The translations under genes and the position numbers were made by a program. This document shows, in pieces, positions 1-7,556 of a stretch of 55,580 bases of DNA (the first letter of the stretch is position 1; each line of letters opens with the position of its first letter). Below the pieces are notes generated by a model, which saw nothing but the letters and a program-made list of their open reading frames with translations, ran no database searches and was not told the DNA's origin. The stretch comes from Roseburia sp. (GTDB lineage Bacteria; Bacillota; Clostridia; Oscillospirales; Ruminococcaceae): NCBI GenBank assembly GCA_023666265.1, contig JAMPCH010000012.1, positions 1 to 55,580 on the forward strand, read 5' to 3'.

Positions 1-54
1 ATATGGCTGTCAATCGGGCGGCAAAGCCGCAGGCGGTAATTGTGCGGTGTTGCC
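1..54. repeat. Right end of dispersed palindromic repeat R1 (copy A, cut by window edge)
   Basis: These bases match the right arm of two longer elements at 10439-10610 and 35529-35752, including ggctgtcaatcgg and the terminal gcggtgttgcc. The rest of the copy lies outside the window. It sits just ahead of the promoter of the first gene. Confidence 0.85.
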
Positions 55-100
55 TATAGTATAACATACTTTTTATCGAAAGTCAATCCTTTCTCCCGGC

Positions 101-129
101 TTGACAAACCTTTCCCCATTCGCTATAAT
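101..129 (+). promoter_or_regulatory. Sigma-A-type promoter of the DMT-like gene
   Basis: TTGACA at 101-106 and TATAAT at 124-129 are separated by 17 bases, a perfect consensus match. The first gene starts about 38 bases downstream of the -10 element. Confidence 0.9.
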
Positions 130-167
130 AAAGGCGGTATCATCAAAAAAGTGAATGGGGCGATCTT

Positions 168-1001
168 ATGGAAATGATCCTGTTGGCGGCGGGCTGTTAT
201 ACGGTCTGTTCGCTCGCGGATAAATACGCGGCGAGTACCGCGAAGCTGAGCGGGATAAGGATCACGTTTATTATGGCGGCGGCGACGGCGGTCTTTATGA
301 CGGCGCTCCTCCCGATCCTCGGGGTCTCGTTTTCGCCTTTTTCGTGGCAGCTGGCGATCTTCGTGGGGCTGATCGCGGCGAATAAGCTTTTCGAGTTTTT
401 GCTCGGTACGGCGATCTTGACCGAGATGAGTGCTTTCGAGCTGAAGGCGTGGCTCGGGGCGGTCTTGTTTCTCTCCTATTTTACGGACGCCTTTGTCTAC
501 GGCGGCGGCTTTCGCGTCTCGGGGCTGATTTTTATCGCCGTGACGGCGGTCGGGCTGATCCTGATCGCGCGGAGCAACCGTAAGGCGGTGCGGTATCAAA
601 AGATCGCGCTCCCGCTTGTCTTTTACATAGCCGTTAAATTCGGGTACGCGCTGATCATGCGCTACGCCGCGCCTTACGGCGACAGCACCCAGATCCTTTA
701 TTTCGCGCTGATCCTCCTCGCGGTCGTCCTCGCGCCGAAGGCGCATATCCTCCAAGCCGCGCGGGAAAAGAAAAAGGGCGTCTTGATCACGGCGGTGACA
801 AAGCTCCCGAACGCGGTCGGGCTTTACGCCGAGAACGCGGCGCTCTCGGTGAGCCTTACGGGCTATTCGATGATCCAGCCGCTGATCTTGGTCGCGCTGT
901 TTCTGATCGGCTGTTTTCGCGGGGAATACGGCTCAAAGCTGAGCGTAGCGGGGGCGCTGATCGCGGTGGGCGGCGTGATCGGCTTTCAGCTCATGAAATA
1001 A
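168..1001 (+). CDS. DMT/EamA-like multi-pass membrane protein
   Basis: The 277-residue product is almost wholly hydrophobic, with about nine or ten predicted membrane segments broken by short basic loops (for example RSNRKAVRYQK near the middle). The size and two-half layout fit the drug/metabolite transporter superfamily, whose members export or import small metabolites. No substrate can be read from the sequence. The ATG is the only reasonable start downstream of the promoter at 101-129. It appears monocistronic, because a short hairpin follows the stop. Family assignment is by general resemblance only. Confidence 0.6.
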   Translation: MEMILLAAGCYTVCSLADKYAASTAKLSGIRITFIMAAATAVFMTALLPILGVSFSPFSWQLAIFVGLIAANKLFEFLLGTAILTEMSAFELKAWLGAVLFLSYFTDAFVYGGGFRVSGLIFIAVTAVGLILIARSNRKAVRYQKIALPLVFYIAVKFGYALIMRYAAPYGDSTQILYFALILLAVVLAPKAHILQAAREKKKGVLITAVTKLPNAVGLYAENAALSVSLTGYSMIQPLILVALFLIGCFRGEYGSKLSVAGALIAVGGVIGFQLMK

Positions 1002-1003
1002 CA

Positions 1004-1045
1004 GACCACCTCGGAAGTTCCCGAGGCGATCCGATTTAAAAAAAT
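1004..1045. terminator. Hairpin after the DMT-like gene, possible relic of repeat R2
   Basis: CCTCGG at 1009-1014 pairs with CCGAGG at 1021-1026, and A-rich sequence follows. The outer bases (gaccacctcggaa, then gttcccgagg) resemble the two ends of the element at 16177-16337 joined without its interior, so this may be a deleted copy acting as a terminator. Confidence 0.45.
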
Positions 1046-1177
1046 TTAGGGAAATTTTGTCCCTTTTCGCCCCTTTGCTTCGTTCTTATTTTATGAAGCA
1101 GGTCAAAGCGGGGCTTTGATACGAGAGGAAAGGAGTACTGCCGCGATCCGAACGGTACGCGAAGGCTTAGGCGAAAG

Positions 1178-1205
1178 AGCCGAAAACGGCTTTTTACGCT
1201 TTTTT
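1178..1205 (+). terminator. Terminator-like hairpin just upstream of the sigma-factor gene
   Basis: AGCCG (1178-1182), AAAA, CGGCT (1187-1191), then ttttacgcttttttcg. It lies only about 35 bases before the sigma gene and could attenuate read-through. The stem is short, so confidence is low. Confidence 0.35.
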
Positions 1206-1240
1206 CGTCCGTCGCTCGTGATCTCGGTACAAGAACGGCA

Positions 1241-1792
1241 ATGATTGCGTTTTTTATAGCGATGATCGACGAGCCGGAGGAAAAGGCGGATTTCGAGTCG
1301 CTTTACCGAACCTATAAGGATCGGCTTTTTTCGCTTGCGTTTCGTATTTTGGGTAATCATCACGACGCGGAGGAGGCGGTAAGTCAGGCGTTTTTTACCG
1401 TCGCGCGGAGCTTTTCAAAAATTTCTCCTCTCGGGACGACGGAGCGGGAGGCGTATTTAAAGATCGTGATCCGAAACGCGGCGATCGACCTTTATCGGCG
1501 TGAGAAAAAAGACCCCTCCTTCGCGCTCGATGAAATGGACGAGCTCGGCGCGGTCTCCGAGGACGTCTCGGACGAGGTCTTATCTAAGCTCGGCTATGAG
1601 CGTGTCGTCGAGGCGATCCGCGCCCTCCCCGAGCGGTACGCCGAGCCGCTGTATCTGTTTCATGTCCGCGAGCTGAATGTCAAAGAGATCGCGGCGATCC
1701 TCGCCGAACAGGAGGAAACGGTCAAGAAACAGCTCCAGCGTGCGCGGAAAAAGCTCCGCGTCCTTTTAGAGGAGGATGGGATCATATCGTAA
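1241..1792 (+). CDS. ECF-type RNA polymerase sigma factor
   Basis: The 183-residue product has the sigma-70 region 2 signature (FESLYRTYKDRLFSLAFRIL near residues 19-38, then HHDAEEAVSQAF). It also has a region 4 helix-turn-helix (LPERYAEPLYLF, LNVKEIAAILAEQEETVKKQLQRARKKLR). Region 3 is absent, as in extracytoplasmic-function sigma factors. It should direct RNA polymerase to a small regulon in response to an envelope or other outside signal. No clear ribosome-binding site precedes the ATG at 1241 or the in-frame ATG at 1262, so the exact start is uncertain. The next gene has the layout of a membrane-anchored anti-sigma partner. Confidence 0.9.
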   Translation: MIAFFIAMIDEPEEKADFESLYRTYKDRLFSLAFRILGNHHDAEEAVSQAFFTVARSFSKISPLGTTEREAYLKIVIRNAAIDLYRREKKDPSFALDEMDELGAVSEDVSDEVLSKLGYERVVEAIRALPERYAEPLYLFHVRELNVKEIAAILAEQEETVKKQLQRARKKLRVLLEEDGIIS

Positions 1793-1852
1793 TGCCGTGA
1801 GATCCATTGAAGAAATGACATAAGATAAAATTCGGAAAGGATCGGTCATTTT

Positions 1853-3985
1853 ATGCACGAAATATTAAAGCGGGCGCTCAACGAGGCGCTTACCGTCCCA
1901 TACGCGAGAGAGCTTTTCGTCGAGCCGACGGAGCATGTTTTTTCGGCGGCGTTTGAGAAGGAGATGCGCGCCCTGATCCGTAAGACGGATCGCGTGGCTC
2001 AAAAATATATACGGATCATGGCGGTCGCCGCCTGCGCCGCGATCGCGGTGGGGTGCGCGGTCTTACTCCCTCGGATCATGGACGCCTCGATCGACGTTCA
2101 TCCCATAGAGACGGAGGAGACGACCTCGGCGACCACGCCGGGTCGCGACAGCGGAGCGGATCTCGAAATGGCGGATACCGAGGACGAGATCGCCGAGGAT
2201 ACGACGGATCAAGACGAGGAGACCATTTTGGAAGAGCCGACCGAAGATGAAGAGCCCGAGGAGACGAGCGACCTTCCCGACGACAACACGACCTCCGGGG
2301 GAGCGTCTCCTTCCCCAACAACGACCGCTTTTGAAGCCTCCGGGGCAGAGGACGCGCCCGCCGAAGGCTCGGAGGTCTCGGGGAACGCGTCCGATGCGAC
2401 CGTACCGACGGATACGGAGGCGCTCCCCCCGACGGGAGACGGCGACGATGTCGACAATGATGATGTCGACGACGATGATGATATTGATGACGACGACGCG
2501 CCTCTTGCGGGCGGCGATACGGACGTTGAGGTCTTGGACGAAGCGGACATGGACGACGCGGATACGGACGCCGAGGACGATGACGAGTGGTATGACGACG
2601 ACGCGGAGGAGGTAACGTCCGACGACTCGGACGACGACGACGCGTCTTTTGACAACGACGAGGATACGGTGGTCGATAACGAGCAGGACGAAAATCCGAA
2701 TATGGGCGTCCCCGCGATCCCGAGTGAGGCTACGCTCGGCGAAGAGGTTCGGGCGCTGATCGGGTGCGGGATCTCGGATAGCTTTTTACAGAGCGGCTAT
2801 TGCCTGATCGACGGAGAGCGTTACGAGCTTCCGATCGCGGAGGGCTTCGCCGAGGAGATCTATCGCGACCAAGAGATCGCGAAGCTCTTAGAGGCGGCGG
2901 AGCGGACGGAGCGACCGACGGCGATAGGGGAGGAGCTTTTATACGTTCGGCTGATAGCGACCCCGCCGACGATCCCCGCGATAAACGAATTTGATTTCTC
3001 TCCCCGTAAGGATTACGGCTCTCTCTTTGGCGGCGGCGATCCCGAGGACGAGGAGGATCTTGACGTCGACGTTGAGGACGACGCGGAGGTATGCCGGCTT
3101 AGGGTCTATACGGACGGGATCGTCGCGGTCGACGGCGAGAGCTATTCGGGGGCGGAGTATTATCGGCTCGGCGAAGAAGCGCTCGAACGGCTTACCGAGC
3201 GCCTGAGATCACGCTATCGTTCGTTTGAGCCAAAGAAGGTCGGCGATCTTTCGGCGCTGATCGGCTCACGGGAGAACTACGCGCGGATCGCCGTTCGGAT
3301 CGGGAATTATTACGATTGTCTGATGAGCGGACAGGTCGCGGACGGCGCGTTTTTGGAGAAGCTGTTGAAAAAGTACGATAAGACCAAGCTTATCCCCGTG
3401 ACCGCGCGCGATCATACGCCGGTGATCACCGTTTCGCTTACCTCTAAAAAAGCGCTTCGCCGCGTCTCCTTTGAATTTTGCGCGGACGGGACGGTTTACT
3501 TCGGCGGATACGGTTTTACGATCAAAGAGGCTGAGGTACGCGCGATCCTGACGGAGTACTGTAAGCAGAAGGAGCTCGCGACGCCCGTATTCTATAACAC
3601 GCTCGACGAATATCTGATCGATAAGAATTTTAACGAGATCGGCGGCGCGGAGCTTTCCGAACCGGGCGCGTTAAAGAGCTATGAGTTAAGCGACGAAAAA
3701 ACGCTCGATAAGCTCAAAAGATCGATCCTCGACGGGGCGGGGGAGAGCGCGTACCTTCCCGGGGGCGTTACGGCTTCGTCGGCGGATACGGGATATATCC
3801 GCCTTTATCCAAAGGGCTGGAGCGCCTCGATCACGATCGATAATGATACGATCCATATTGTCGGTACGCCGGATCGCTTTAAGACCCCCGAGGGGCTGTA
3901 TGATAAGCTTTGTGAATTGATCCGAAGGAACGGGATCGCGAGCGATATTCGGGTCGCCGAGGAGGAGGTTCTGATAGACGATTGA
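1853..3985 (+). CDS. Membrane-anchored acidic protein, probable anti-sigma partner
   Basis: The 710-residue product has a short cytoplasmic N-terminus (about residues 1-52) and one membrane segment (about 53-74, MAVAACAAIAVGCAVLLP). A linker of about 200 residues (86-283) follows that is extremely rich in Asp, Glu, Ser and Thr, with runs such as DDDDDIDDDD. The last ~420 residues look folded and extracytoplasmic, and I do not recognise them. Its position 60 bases after an ECF sigma gene, and the small N-terminal cytoplasmic part, suggest an anti-sigma or sensor role. That is inference from layout. The Asp-rich stretch is encoded by GAC/GAT repeats, which also open long shadow frames. Confidence 0.65.
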   Translation: MHEILKRALNEALTVPYARELFVEPTEHVFSAAFEKEMRALIRKTDRVAQKYIRIMAVAACAAIAVGCAVLLPRIMDASIDVHPIETEETTSATTPGRDSGADLEMADTEDEIAEDTTDQDEETILEEPTEDEEPEETSDLPDDNTTSGGASPSPTTTAFEASGAEDAPAEGSEVSGNASDATVPTDTEALPPTGDGDDVDNDDVDDDDDIDDDDAPLAGGDTDVEVLDEADMDDADTDAEDDDEWYDDDAEEVTSDDSDDDDASFDNDEDTVVDNEQDENPNMGVPAIPSEATLGEEVRALIGCGISDSFLQSGYCLIDGERYELPIAEGFAEEIYRDQEIAKLLEAAERTERPTAIGEELLYVRLIATPPTIPAINEFDFSPRKDYGSLFGGGDPEDEEDLDVDVEDDAEVCRLRVYTDGIVAVDGESYSGAEYYRLGEEALERLTERLRSRYRSFEPKKVGDLSALIGSRENYARIAVRIGNYYDCLMSGQVADGAFLEKLLKKYDKTKLIPVTARDHTPVITVSLTSKKALRRVSFEFCADGTVYFGGYGFTIKEAEVRAILTEYCKQKELATPVFYNTLDEYLIDKNFNEIGGAELSEPGALKSYELSDEKTLDKLKRSILDGAGESAYLPGGVTASSADTGYIRLYPKGWSASITIDNDTIHIVGTPDRFKTPEGLYDKLCELIRRNGIASDIRVAEEEVLIDD

Positions 3986-3999
3986 GGTTTCAATATAAA

Positions 4000-4032
4000 G
4001 ACCCCCACACGGGAAAAGCCCGTGCGGGGGTC
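4000..4032. terminator. Bidirectional terminator between convergent genes
   Basis: The 14-base arms (GACCCCCACACGGG and CCCGTGCGGGGGTC) are nearly perfectly complementary around AAAAG. The hairpin sits between the plus-strand acidic protein and the minus-strand GNAT gene and can serve both. Confidence 0.85.
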
Positions 4033-4039
4033 ATCGTTG

Positions 4040-4474
4040 TTAAAGCCATTGAATAAAAGCGGTCTTATCCTCGCTGTTATAGCCCGCTTTTCGGTAAAAA
4101 TTGAGGGTGCTTTTCTCCTTCGACCCCGTTAAAAGCATGAGCTTATAACAGTTCGCCTTTTGGGCGAACTCCTTCGCGCGGTCGAGACAGGCGGTCGCGA
4201 GCCCGCGCTTTCGGTATCGCGTGTCCGTTACGACGTTTTCGATCAAGGCGTAAGGACGCAGACCGTGGGTGAGGTTCGGGACAATGACGCAAACGCAGGA
4301 GGAAACGATCGCCCCGTCCTCCTCGGCGACGATGATGTGATGATTTTTGTCGCCGAGAACGGCGTTCCAGAGCGCGGTCAGCGCTTCGCTCTTTTCGGGG
4401 ATCTCCTTTTCGTGGAGGTGGGTATAAAGCCGTAAAAGACCGTATAGGTCGTCCGCGTTTACTTCTCGGATCAT
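4040..4474 (-). CDS. GNAT family N-acetyltransferase
   Basis: This 144-residue protein has the GNAT fold signature. Motif A is VVTDTRYRKRGLATACLDRA (about residues 83-102), where the RKRGLA loop binds the acetyl-CoA pyrophosphate. A C-terminal NFYRKAGYN motif follows. It transfers an acetyl group from acetyl-CoA to an amine whose identity cannot be read here. The gene lies 20 bases after a TIGR04076-like gene, so the two are probably co-transcribed. Length is normal for a single-domain GNAT. Confidence 0.9.
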   Translation of the reverse strand: MIREVNADDLYGLLRLYTHLHEKEIPEKSEALTALWNAVLGDKNHHIIVAEEDGAIVSSCVCVIVPNLTHGLRPYALIENVVTDTRYRKRGLATACLDRAKEFAQKANCYKLMLLTGSKEKSTLNFYRKAGYNSEDKTAFIQWL

Positions 4475-4493
4475 GATAAGCTCCTTTCTCGAC

Positions 4494-4874
4494 TCACTCG
4501 CGATAAAATCCGCCCGTGTGATAGTTTTCGCCGCCCGTCTTTTTCGCCGTTAAACGATAGGTGATGACCCCGTCGGGACAGAGAAATTCCTTTTGAAGCG
4601 GCGAGTCGGGCGTGTTCCCCGTCGGGGAGAAGCCGCCGATCCTCCGTAGGTCGCCGCCGCCGCGAACGGTCTCAAGCATTGGAAAAAGCAGGAGTATGGA
4701 CTTTGAGCAAAAGCCGCGCCCCCGCTCGTTTACGGGGCAGTCGTAGGTACAGCGGTAAACGTCCCCGACCTCGTCCCCGTTGCGGCAATGGTTTTCGGTT
4801 CTCCCGTCGTGAGAGACCGAAACGACCTCGATCAAAAATTCATAGTCCTCGTCATACCACTTTTTCATTTTCAC
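4494..4874 (-). CDS. TIGR04076-like small cysteine-containing protein
   Basis: This 126-residue soluble protein has scattered cysteines (residues near 31, 42, 46, 56) and the order 'basic start, NGDEVGD, CPVNERGRGFCSKSILLLFPML, GG'. That resembles the TIGR04076 family of uncharacterised proteins. No catalytic motif is recognised and the function is unknown. It begins just after the serA terminator and leads into the GNAT gene, so it may form a two-gene unit with it. Confidence 0.55.
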   Translation of the reverse strand: MKMKKWYDEDYEFLIEVVSVSHDGRTENHCRNGDEVGDVYRCTYDCPVNERGRGFCSKSILLLFPMLETVRGGGDLRRIGGFSPTGNTPDSPLQKEFLCPDGVITYRLTAKKTGGENYHTGGFYRE

Positions 4875-4897
4875 TCTCCTTCTCTCCGAAGAAAAAA

Positions 4898-4927
4898 GGG
4901 AGAAGAACCGCTCCCGATCCTTCTCCC
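4898..4927 (-). terminator. Intrinsic terminator of the serine operon
   Basis: On the minus strand GGGAGAAG and CTTCTCCC flank a 14-base loop, followed by TTTTTT (plus-strand A run at 4892-4897). It lies 17 bases past the serA stop codon. Confidence 0.85.
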
Positions 4928-4943
4928 TTCGTTTTTGTTTTGC

Positions 4944-6107
4944 TTACTTTACGACCCGAACGCCGATCACGTTCGCTACCGCCTTGATCTTTTCGGAAAC
5001 GCCGTCGGCGTTCCCCTTTACGTCGAGAACCGTATACGCGATCTCCTTCTTTGAGCGGCTCGCCATGTTTTCGATATTGAGTCCGCTTTCGGAAACTTGG
5101 GCGGTGATCTTTGAGATCAGCCCTTCCTCATTCTTGTGGATCACGCAGATCTTCGCGTCGCCCGTCGCGGCGAGTGTTACGCTCGGGAGGTTGACGCTGT
5201 TGACGATGTCGCCCTTCTCGAGGTAGGCGATCAGCTCGTTGACCGCCATGACCGCGCAGTTATCCTCGCTCTCGGGCGTCGAAGCGCCGAGGTGCGGGAT
5301 CGCGATCACGCCCTCCGCGCCGATCATGTCGTCGGTCGGGAAGTCGGTCACATACGCCGCGATCCCGCCGTTCGCGAGCGCGTCGAGGATCGCCTTACCG
5401 TCGACTAAGTCGCCGCGCGCGAAGTTTAAGATACGGACGCTCTTTTTCATCGTCGCGATCGTTTCCGCGTTGATCATGCCCTTTGTGTCCGGAGTCGCGG
5501 GCGCGTGGAGCGTGATATAATCACAGGTCTCAAAGATCTCCTTGTTGGTCTTTACATAGTGGACGGTCGCGGGTAAGCGAAGCGCGCCGTCGACGGAGAG
5601 GAAGGGATCCGCGCCGTAGACCTCCATACCGAGCGCCGCCGCCGCGCCCGCGACGAGTGCGCCGATCGCGCCTAAGCCGATGATCCCGAGCTTTTTCCCC
5701 TTGATCTCGGGTCCCGCGAATTGGCTCTTTCCTTTTTCGACGAGCTTTCCGACCTCGTCGCCCTTCCCTTTAAGGCTCTTGATCCATTCCATCGAGGCGG
5801 GGATCTTACGGCTCGAGAGGAGAAGCCCCGCGATCACGAGCTCCTTTACCGCGTTCGCGTTCGCGCCGGGGGTATTAAAGACGACGATCCCTTTTTCGGT
5901 GCATTTGTCGATCGGGATATTGTTCGTTCCCGCGCCCGCTCTCGCGATCGCGAGGAGGCTATCGCCAAGCTCCATGTCGTGCATGGAAGCCGAGCGGACT
6001 AAGATCGCGGCGGGGTCGGCGATCTCCTCGCCGAAGGTATACTTTTCCTTATCAAATAGATCCGTGCCACAGGCGGCGATCTTATTCAGCGTTTGGATAT
6101 TGTACAT
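4944..6107 (-). CDS. serA: D-3-phosphoglycerate dehydrogenase
   Basis: The 387-residue enzyme oxidises 3-phosphoglycerate to 3-phosphohydroxypyruvate with NAD, the first step of serine synthesis. The NAD-binding Rossmann motif is LGIIGLGAIGALVA (about residues 139-152). The substrate-side pattern RAGAGTNNIPID is present, and the His of PHLGASTPESE marks the catalytic segment. A C-terminal ACT domain (from about residue 318, ICVIHKNEEGLISKI) is the usual site of serine feedback. Length fits the short ACT type. It is last in the serC - DUF6440 - serA operon and is followed by a strong terminator. Confidence 0.95.
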   Translation of the reverse strand: MYNIQTLNKIAACGTDLFDKEKYTFGEEIADPAAILVRSASMHDMELGDSLLAIARAGAGTNNIPIDKCTEKGIVVFNTPGANANAVKELVIAGLLLSSRKIPASMEWIKSLKGKGDEVGKLVEKGKSQFAGPEIKGKKLGIIGLGAIGALVAGAAAALGMEVYGADPFLSVDGALRLPATVHYVKTNKEIFETCDYITLHAPATPDTKGMINAETIATMKKSVRILNFARGDLVDGKAILDALANGGIAAYVTDFPTDDMIGAEGVIAIPHLGASTPESEDNCAVMAVNELIAYLEKGDIVNSVNLPSVTLAATGDAKICVIHKNEEGLISKITAQVSESGLNIENMASRSKKEIAYTVLDVKGNADGVSEKIKAVANVIGVRVVK

Positions 6108-6125
6108 TTTGATACCTGCTTTCTG

Positions 6126-6317
6126 TTATTGATTTTGCTCGGGCGTAAGCGGGGTCACGATCGGCTTCCCGTCCTTGTCGAGGAGCGGGGTGAGCCCGCC
6201 GGAATAGCCTATCTGTCGATACAGGTAATTCACGCCCGTAACGGTATCGACGAGAACCTCGACCTTCCCGGAGGTAAGCGTATTCCCTTGGTTATACGTT
6301 TTTACGAATCGTTCCAT
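6126..6317 (-). CDS. Small DUF6440-family protein
   Basis: This 63-residue protein contains the sequence NTLTSGKVEVLVDTVTGVNYLY followed by GGLTPLLDKDGKPIV. I recognise that as the DUF6440 family, whose members are small, mostly beta-strand proteins of unknown function. It lies between serC and serA with gaps of about 20 bases on each side, so it is translated from the serine operon. A role in serine synthesis or its control is possible but not shown. Confidence 0.75.
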   Translation of the reverse strand: MERFVKTYNQGNTLTSGKVEVLVDTVTGVNYLYRQIGYSGGLTPLLDKDGKPIVTPLTPEQNQ

Positions 6318-6337
6318 CGTGTCGTCCTTTCTCGGGA

Positions 6338-7420
6338 TCAGCCGTTTTCCGCTTCAAACTTCTTCATAAATTCTACAAGCTTTTCACAGCCCTCGATCGG
6401 CATCGCGTTATAGATCGACGCGCGCATACCGCCCACGCTCCGATGTCCCTTGAGGTTGACGAAGCCCGCCTTCTTCGCCTCCGCGACGAATTTCGCGTCC
6501 AACTCGTCGTTCCCGGTCACGAACGGAATGTTCATGAGCGAGCGGGAGCTGCCCTGAACGGTCGCCTTAAACATCTTCGACCCGTCAAGGAAGTCGTAGA
6601 TCAGCTTCGCCTTCTTTTCGTTGCGCTCCTTCATGGCGCTCAGTCCGCCGTTCTTCTCGATCCACTCGAGGACAAGCTTTAGGATATAGATCCCGTAGGT
6701 CGGCGGGGTGTTAAACATCGAGCCGTTGTCGGCGTGGGTCTTATACTGGAGCATGGTCGGGACTTTTGAGTCCTCGGGAAATTCGGGGATCAGATCCTCG
6801 CGAATGATCACGACGGTAAGCCCCGCGGATCCCATGTTCTTCTGCGCGCCCGCGTAGATCAGACCGAACTTCGATACGTCGACTGGCTCGGAGAGGATAC
6901 AGGAGGACAGGTCGGCGACGAGCGGAACGTTCCCCGTCTCGGGAAGGGTCGGGAACTTCGTCCCGTAGATCGTATTGTTCAAGCAGATATGGAAATAATC
7001 CGCGTCGGGGTCAAACTTTGAGGAGTCGAGCTCGGGGATATACGAGAAGGTCTTATCCTTTGAGGACGCGACCATATTCGCCGTCCCAAAGCGTTGAGCC
7101 TCCTTATACGCCTTGGTCGCCCACTGACCGGTCACGACGAAATCCGCCTTGCCCTTTTTCATAAGGTTGAGCGGAACCATCGCGAACTGCATAGACGCGC
7201 CGCCCTGTAAAAAAAGCGCCTTATAGTTGTCGGGGATCGCCATGATCTTACGGAGCTTCGCTTCGCATTCCTCGATGATCGCGCCGTATTCCTTCGAGCG
7301 ATGCGACATCTCCATGACGGACTGACCGCTCGTGCCGTATTCGAGCATTTCCTCCGCCGCCGTTTTCAGAACCTCCTCCGGCAGCATCGCCGGACCTGCG
7401 CTGAAATTATAAACTCTCAT
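6338..7420 (-). CDS. serC: Phosphoserine aminotransferase
   Basis: The 360-residue PLP enzyme converts 3-phosphohydroxypyruvate and glutamate to phosphoserine and 2-oxoglutarate. It has the family start VYNFSAGPAMLPEEVL, the phosphate-binding LFLQGGASMQFAMVP region, and the PLP-lysine segment YAGAQKNMGSAG with Lys in QKN. The C-terminal GHRSVGGMRASIYNAMP substrate-binding motif is also present. Length is standard. It is first in the serine operon, with an AGGAGG site before its ATG. No serB lies in the window. Confidence 0.96.
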   Translation of the reverse strand: MRVYNFSAGPAMLPEEVLKTAAEEMLEYGTSGQSVMEMSHRSKEYGAIIEECEAKLRKIMAIPDNYKALFLQGGASMQFAMVPLNLMKKGKADFVVTGQWATKAYKEAQRFGTANMVASSKDKTFSYIPELDSSKFDPDADYFHICLNNTIYGTKFPTLPETGNVPLVADLSSCILSEPVDVSKFGLIYAGAQKNMGSAGLTVVIIREDLIPEFPEDSKVPTMLQYKTHADNGSMFNTPPTYGIYILKLVLEWIEKNGGLSAMKERNEKKAKLIYDFLDGSKMFKATVQGSSRSLMNIPFVTGNDELDAKFVAEAKKAGFVNLKGHRSVGGMRASIYNAMPIEGCEKLVEFMKKFEAENG

Positions 7421-7465
7421 ATTTTTGCCTCCTGTATAATATAAAATAAATTTTTAGCTTTATCT

Positions 7466-7494
7466 ATTATAGAAGATTCGCCTTGCGTTGTCAA
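7466..7494 (-). promoter_or_regulatory. Promoter of the serC operon
   Basis: Reading the minus strand, TTGACA (7494-7489), a 17-base spacer and TATAAT (7471-7466) form a consensus promoter. It is about 46 bases upstream of the serC start, and the space between is AT-rich. Confidence 0.9.
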
Positions 7495-7556
7495 GAGAAA
7501 TCACGCTGTTTTTGTTAAATTTTGTTTATTTTTTTGGGGAAGGCGCGGCTGTCGCC

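Noticed and set aside
123-755. Minus-strand frame of 210 codons across the DMT gene
   Set aside because: Arg/Asp-rich shadow of a GC-rich coding region; the plus-strand frame has the promoter, start and hydrophobic pattern.
2209-2655. Ser-rich minus-strand frame of 148 codons
   Set aside because: It is the mirror of the GAC/GAT-rich acidic linker (TCG/ATC repeats), with no ribosome site and no independent support.
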